Assembly: GCA_030040295.1 (NCBI GenBank)
Contig: JASHTZ010000757.1
Location: 1-8,530, forward strand
DNA from: Terriglobia bacterium
Lineage (GTDB): Bacteria; Acidobacteriota; Terriglobia; UBA7540
DNA: 8,530 nt
Reading direction: 5' to 3'
Shown here piece by piece: positions 6,984-8,530 of this stretch. A model generated the notes under the pieces. The model made no database searches and was not told the DNA's origin. It saw only the letters and a list, made by a program, of their open reading frames with translations. How positions within the stretch are numbered: position 1 is the stretch's first letter; the number at the start of each line of letters is the position of its first letter. Position numbers and translations under genes: made by a program.

Positions 6984-6996
6984 GCTCTATCCCTCC
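6984..6996 (-). promoter_or_regulatory. Ribosome-binding site for hflX inside the hfq end
   Basis: GGAGGG (6996-6991) encodes part of the last Pro-Glu-Gly codons of hfq and runs into its TAG stop (6989-6987). From GGAGG there are eight bases to ATT 6983, an ideal distance. This site is the main argument for starting hflX at the ATT. It also implies coupling of hflX translation to ribosomes finishing hfq. Confidence 0.6.
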
Positions 6997-7232
6997 GGGG
7001 TTCCGGGCGCCGCGGCCGGGCCCGCAGCGCGCGGCAGCACGACCGTGGCAATCGCATGCTTGAAAACCATTTGCTCCTGATGATTGCTTTCCAGAATGAG
7101 CGAGTATTTGTCAAAACTGCGAATGCGCCCCACCAGTTTGACGCCGCTCAGGAGGTAAACCGTTACCAGGATTTTTTCCTTGCGGGCGGAATTCAAAAAA
7201 CCGTCCTGAATATTCTGTGGCTGCTTGTCCAT
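6987..7232 (-). CDS. hfq: RNA chaperone Hfq
   Basis: Hfq is the hexameric Sm-like protein that matches small RNAs to mRNAs and affects RNA stability. ATG 7232 gives 81 residues: N-terminus with NIQDGFLN (proximal-face Gln and Asn), rim patch ARKEK with positive residues, Sm1 region VTVYLLSGVKLVGRIRSFDKY (23-43) and Sm2 QMVFKHAIATVVLP (54-67), followed by a short Ala/Pro/Gly tail. The usual Y-K-H is F-K-H here, and Tyr43 replaces the common Phe after the SFD turn; both are conservative. The open frame extends upstream to 7409, but that part only overlaps miaA in another frame and is not Hfq-like. The ribosome site is weak (GCGAG). The start lies inside miaA, 40 bases before the miaA stop, and hflX follows at once, the conserved miaA-hfq-hflX order. 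Confidence 0.97.
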   Translation of the reverse strand: MDKQPQNIQDGFLNSARKEKILVTVYLLSGVKLVGRIRSFDKYSLILESNHQEQMVFKHAIATVVLPRAAGPAAAPGTPEG

Positions 7233-8314
7233 GTTTTTATCTCGCTTTTTCGCTTCGGATTTCCAGGGTCGCCTTGAATCGGAGTTAAGCTTGCCGGCGC
7301 GGCGGCAGGCGAGGCCAATTGAGTCTCGCCAGCGGCCACCGGGCTCCGGTGCAGGGCTTCCACAATGCGGCGTTGAACGTGCGGGTCGTCGCCGAACCCT
7401 TCGAACCAAATCACCTCTGCCTCGCGCCGGAACCAGGTTAATTGACGCTTGGCATAATGGCGGGTGGCGGTCTGTGTATCGCTCACCGCTTCCGCGCGTC
7501 CGAACCTTCCTTCCAGCACTGCGCGCGCCTGCCGGTACCCTAGTGCGCTCAGGGGTTTGATGCGCACTACGCTCGGATGGTTAAGCAGAAGTTGCGTTTC
7601 TTCCAGCAGCCCACCGGAGAACATCAGCTCCACTCGCCGGTTGATGCGGTCGTAAAGGCGCTCGCGCGGGGGATTCAGTCCGATCTTGGTGACGCGAAAT
7701 CCCGTCAAACCCTCGCGCCCGCGTGCCTGCAATGCGGAAAGGGGCTGGCGCGAAACAACACAGACCTCCAGGGCGCGAATGAGTTTCTGAGTATCGCGGG
7801 GCTGAATGCGTGCTGCCGCTGCCGGGTCAAGCCGCACCAGAATCCGGTGCAGATATTCCCGGCCGCGCCGCTCAGAGGTGGCTCGCAAACGTTCACGCAG
7901 CGCCTCAGAGCGAACCGGGCCTTCAAAAAGTCCGGCCAGCAGCGCGCGCAGGTAAAGCCCCGTTCCGCCCACAAGGATGGGGAGCCGGCCGCGGGCACGA
8001 AGGTCTGCAAGAACAGCTAGCGCCGCGCGGCGATAATCGCCGGCCGTAAAGACGGCGTCGGGCTCAAGAAAATCAAGCAGGTGATGGGCCACGCCGCGGC
8101 GGTCGGTTAATGACAATTTCCCGGAACCCACGTCGAAGCCGCGATACAACTGTACGGAATCGTAGTTCACCACTTCGCCCTTCAATTGCTCCGCCAGCGC
8201 CACCGCCAGCGCCGACTTGCCCGCCGCGGTGGGGCCTGCGATCGCAATCAGGGGGAATTCATGACCTGAAGCAAAGACTTGACCGCCGGTTTTGCCTAGG
8301 AATTGCCATGCCAC
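7193..8314 (-). CDS. miaA: tRNA dimethylallyltransferase (tRNA delta-2-isopentenylpyrophosphate transferase)
   Basis: MiaA transfers a dimethylallyl group to N6 of A37 in tRNAs that read codons starting with U. The 373 residues show P-loop GPTAAGKS (27-34), NYDSVQLYRG (50-59), VGGTGLYLRALL (115-126), RDTQKLIRALEV (173-184), KPLSALGYRQ (253-262) and the C-terminal RHYAKRQLTWFR (285-296). GTG 8314 is the only usual start codon between an in-frame TAA four codons upstream and the P-loop. No Shine-Dalgarno precedes it, but an extended -10 element ends six bases upstream, suggesting a leaderless message. The core ends near residue 322; about 50 further residues form a Pro/Ala/Ser-rich tail of no recognised function, making the protein longer than the usual 300-320. 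The last 40 bases overlap the start of hfq. Confidence 0.97.
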   Translation of the reverse strand: MAWQFLGKTGGQVFASGHEFPLIAIAGPTAAGKSALAVALAEQLKGEVVNYDSVQLYRGFDVGSGKLSLTDRRGVAHHLLDFLEPDAVFTAGDYRRAALAVLADLRARGRLPILVGGTGLYLRALLAGLFEGPVRSEALRERLRATSERRGREYLHRILVRLDPAAAARIQPRDTQKLIRALEVCVVSRQPLSALQARGREGLTGFRVTKIGLNPPRERLYDRINRRVELMFSGGLLEETQLLLNHPSVVRIKPLSALGYRQARAVLEGRFGRAEAVSDTQTATRHYAKRQLTWFRREAEVIWFEGFGDDPHVQRRIVEALHRSPVAAGETQLASPAAAPASLTPIQGDPGNPKRKSEIKTWTSSHRIFRTVF

Positions 8315-8320
8315 GGCGGA

Positions 8321-8329
8321 ATTTTAGCA
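8321..8329 (-). promoter_or_regulatory. Extended -10 element of a predicted miaA promoter
   Basis: TGCTAAAAT on the minus strand fits an extended -10 element (TGnTATAAT) with one base different in the hexamer. The best -35 at normal distance is weak (TCTAAA, 3 of 6), as is common with extended -10 promoters. Only six bases separate it from GTG 8314, so transcription should start at or within a base or two of the start codon. Confidence 0.45.
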
Positions 8330-8530
8330 CAACCCGAGGGCCATTTAGAGGCCCCGGGACAACTTCACGACGAGCTTATTTGCAGGGATGCAAGAATCTG
8401 TCACACCAAACTTAACCCGCCGTTCACCTTTCCATCAATTGCTGTTAATGGGTGAGGACGACGCTAAAAATGGATTCGATGCAAGGCGAATGAGTGCTGG
8501 GAACTGAAGATTTGTCGGCGAAGCGAACCA
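8330..8530. other. Non-coding or unassigned right edge
   Basis: No recognisable gene is seen. A perfect five-pair inverted repeat (GGGCC/GGCCC, seven-base loop) lies at 8338-8354, upstream of the miaA -10 element, and TTGCA/TGCAA with a four-base loop lies at 8380-8393. Neither has a T-run. One minus-strand frame is open for 31 codons from the edge, too short to judge as the end of a neighbouring gene. Confidence 0.5.

Noticed and set aside
7233..7409. Upstream extension of the hfq frame
   Set aside because: The 59 extra residues are Arg-rich and unlike any Hfq; the region codes for the end of MiaA in another frame.
8448..8507. Short plus-strand frame (19 residues) at the right edge
   Set aside because: Too short, with no clear ribosome site and no recognisable sequence.

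Overview
The window is ordinary, dense bacterial chromosome of moderately high GC. Every convincing gene lies on the minus strand, so transcription runs right to left. Gene order in that direction is miaA, hfq, hflX, then a 487-base non-coding gap, then serS, a FecR/Fn3/Ig-like membrane protein, mreB, mreC and mreD (cut by the left edge). No mobile elements, rRNA, tRNA or CRISPR are visible. The host looks like a rod-shaped, diderm-type bacterium. The FecR-domain protein beside mreBCD, the Hfq rim sequence and the overall style suggest Acidobacteriota, but this is a judgement from memory, not a measured placement.

Right block (about 8330 to 5694): miaA (tRNA A37 prenyltransferase), hfq (RNA chaperone) and hflX (ribosome-splitting GTPase) form the classical miaA-hfq-hflX cluster. 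It is packed very tightly: miaA overlaps hfq by 40 bases, and hfq and hflX share one frame separated only by the hfq TAG. miaA appears to start with GTG at or next to a predicted transcription start (extended -10 TGCTAAAAT six bases upstream), so it may be leaderless. The conserved start of hflX lies upstream of its first usual start codon. The best-placed initiator is an ATT two codons after the hfq stop, behind a strong GGAGG.

Middle (5693 to 5207): a relatively AT-rich spacer with no gene. It holds a good serS promoter, a small palindrome in the serS leader and a few DnaA-box-like 9-mers.

Left block (5206 to 1): serS (seryl-tRNA synthetase) is followed by a bulged stem-loop and a new promoter. 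That promoter would drive a 428-residue single-pass membrane protein (FecR-like, Fn3-like and Ig-like domains) and, with short gaps, the cell-shape genes mreB, mreC and mreD. The arrangement makes the FecR-type protein a candidate envelope partner of the rod (elongasome) complex. The mreB Shine-Dalgarno sequence can pair within a small hairpin, a possible point of translational control.
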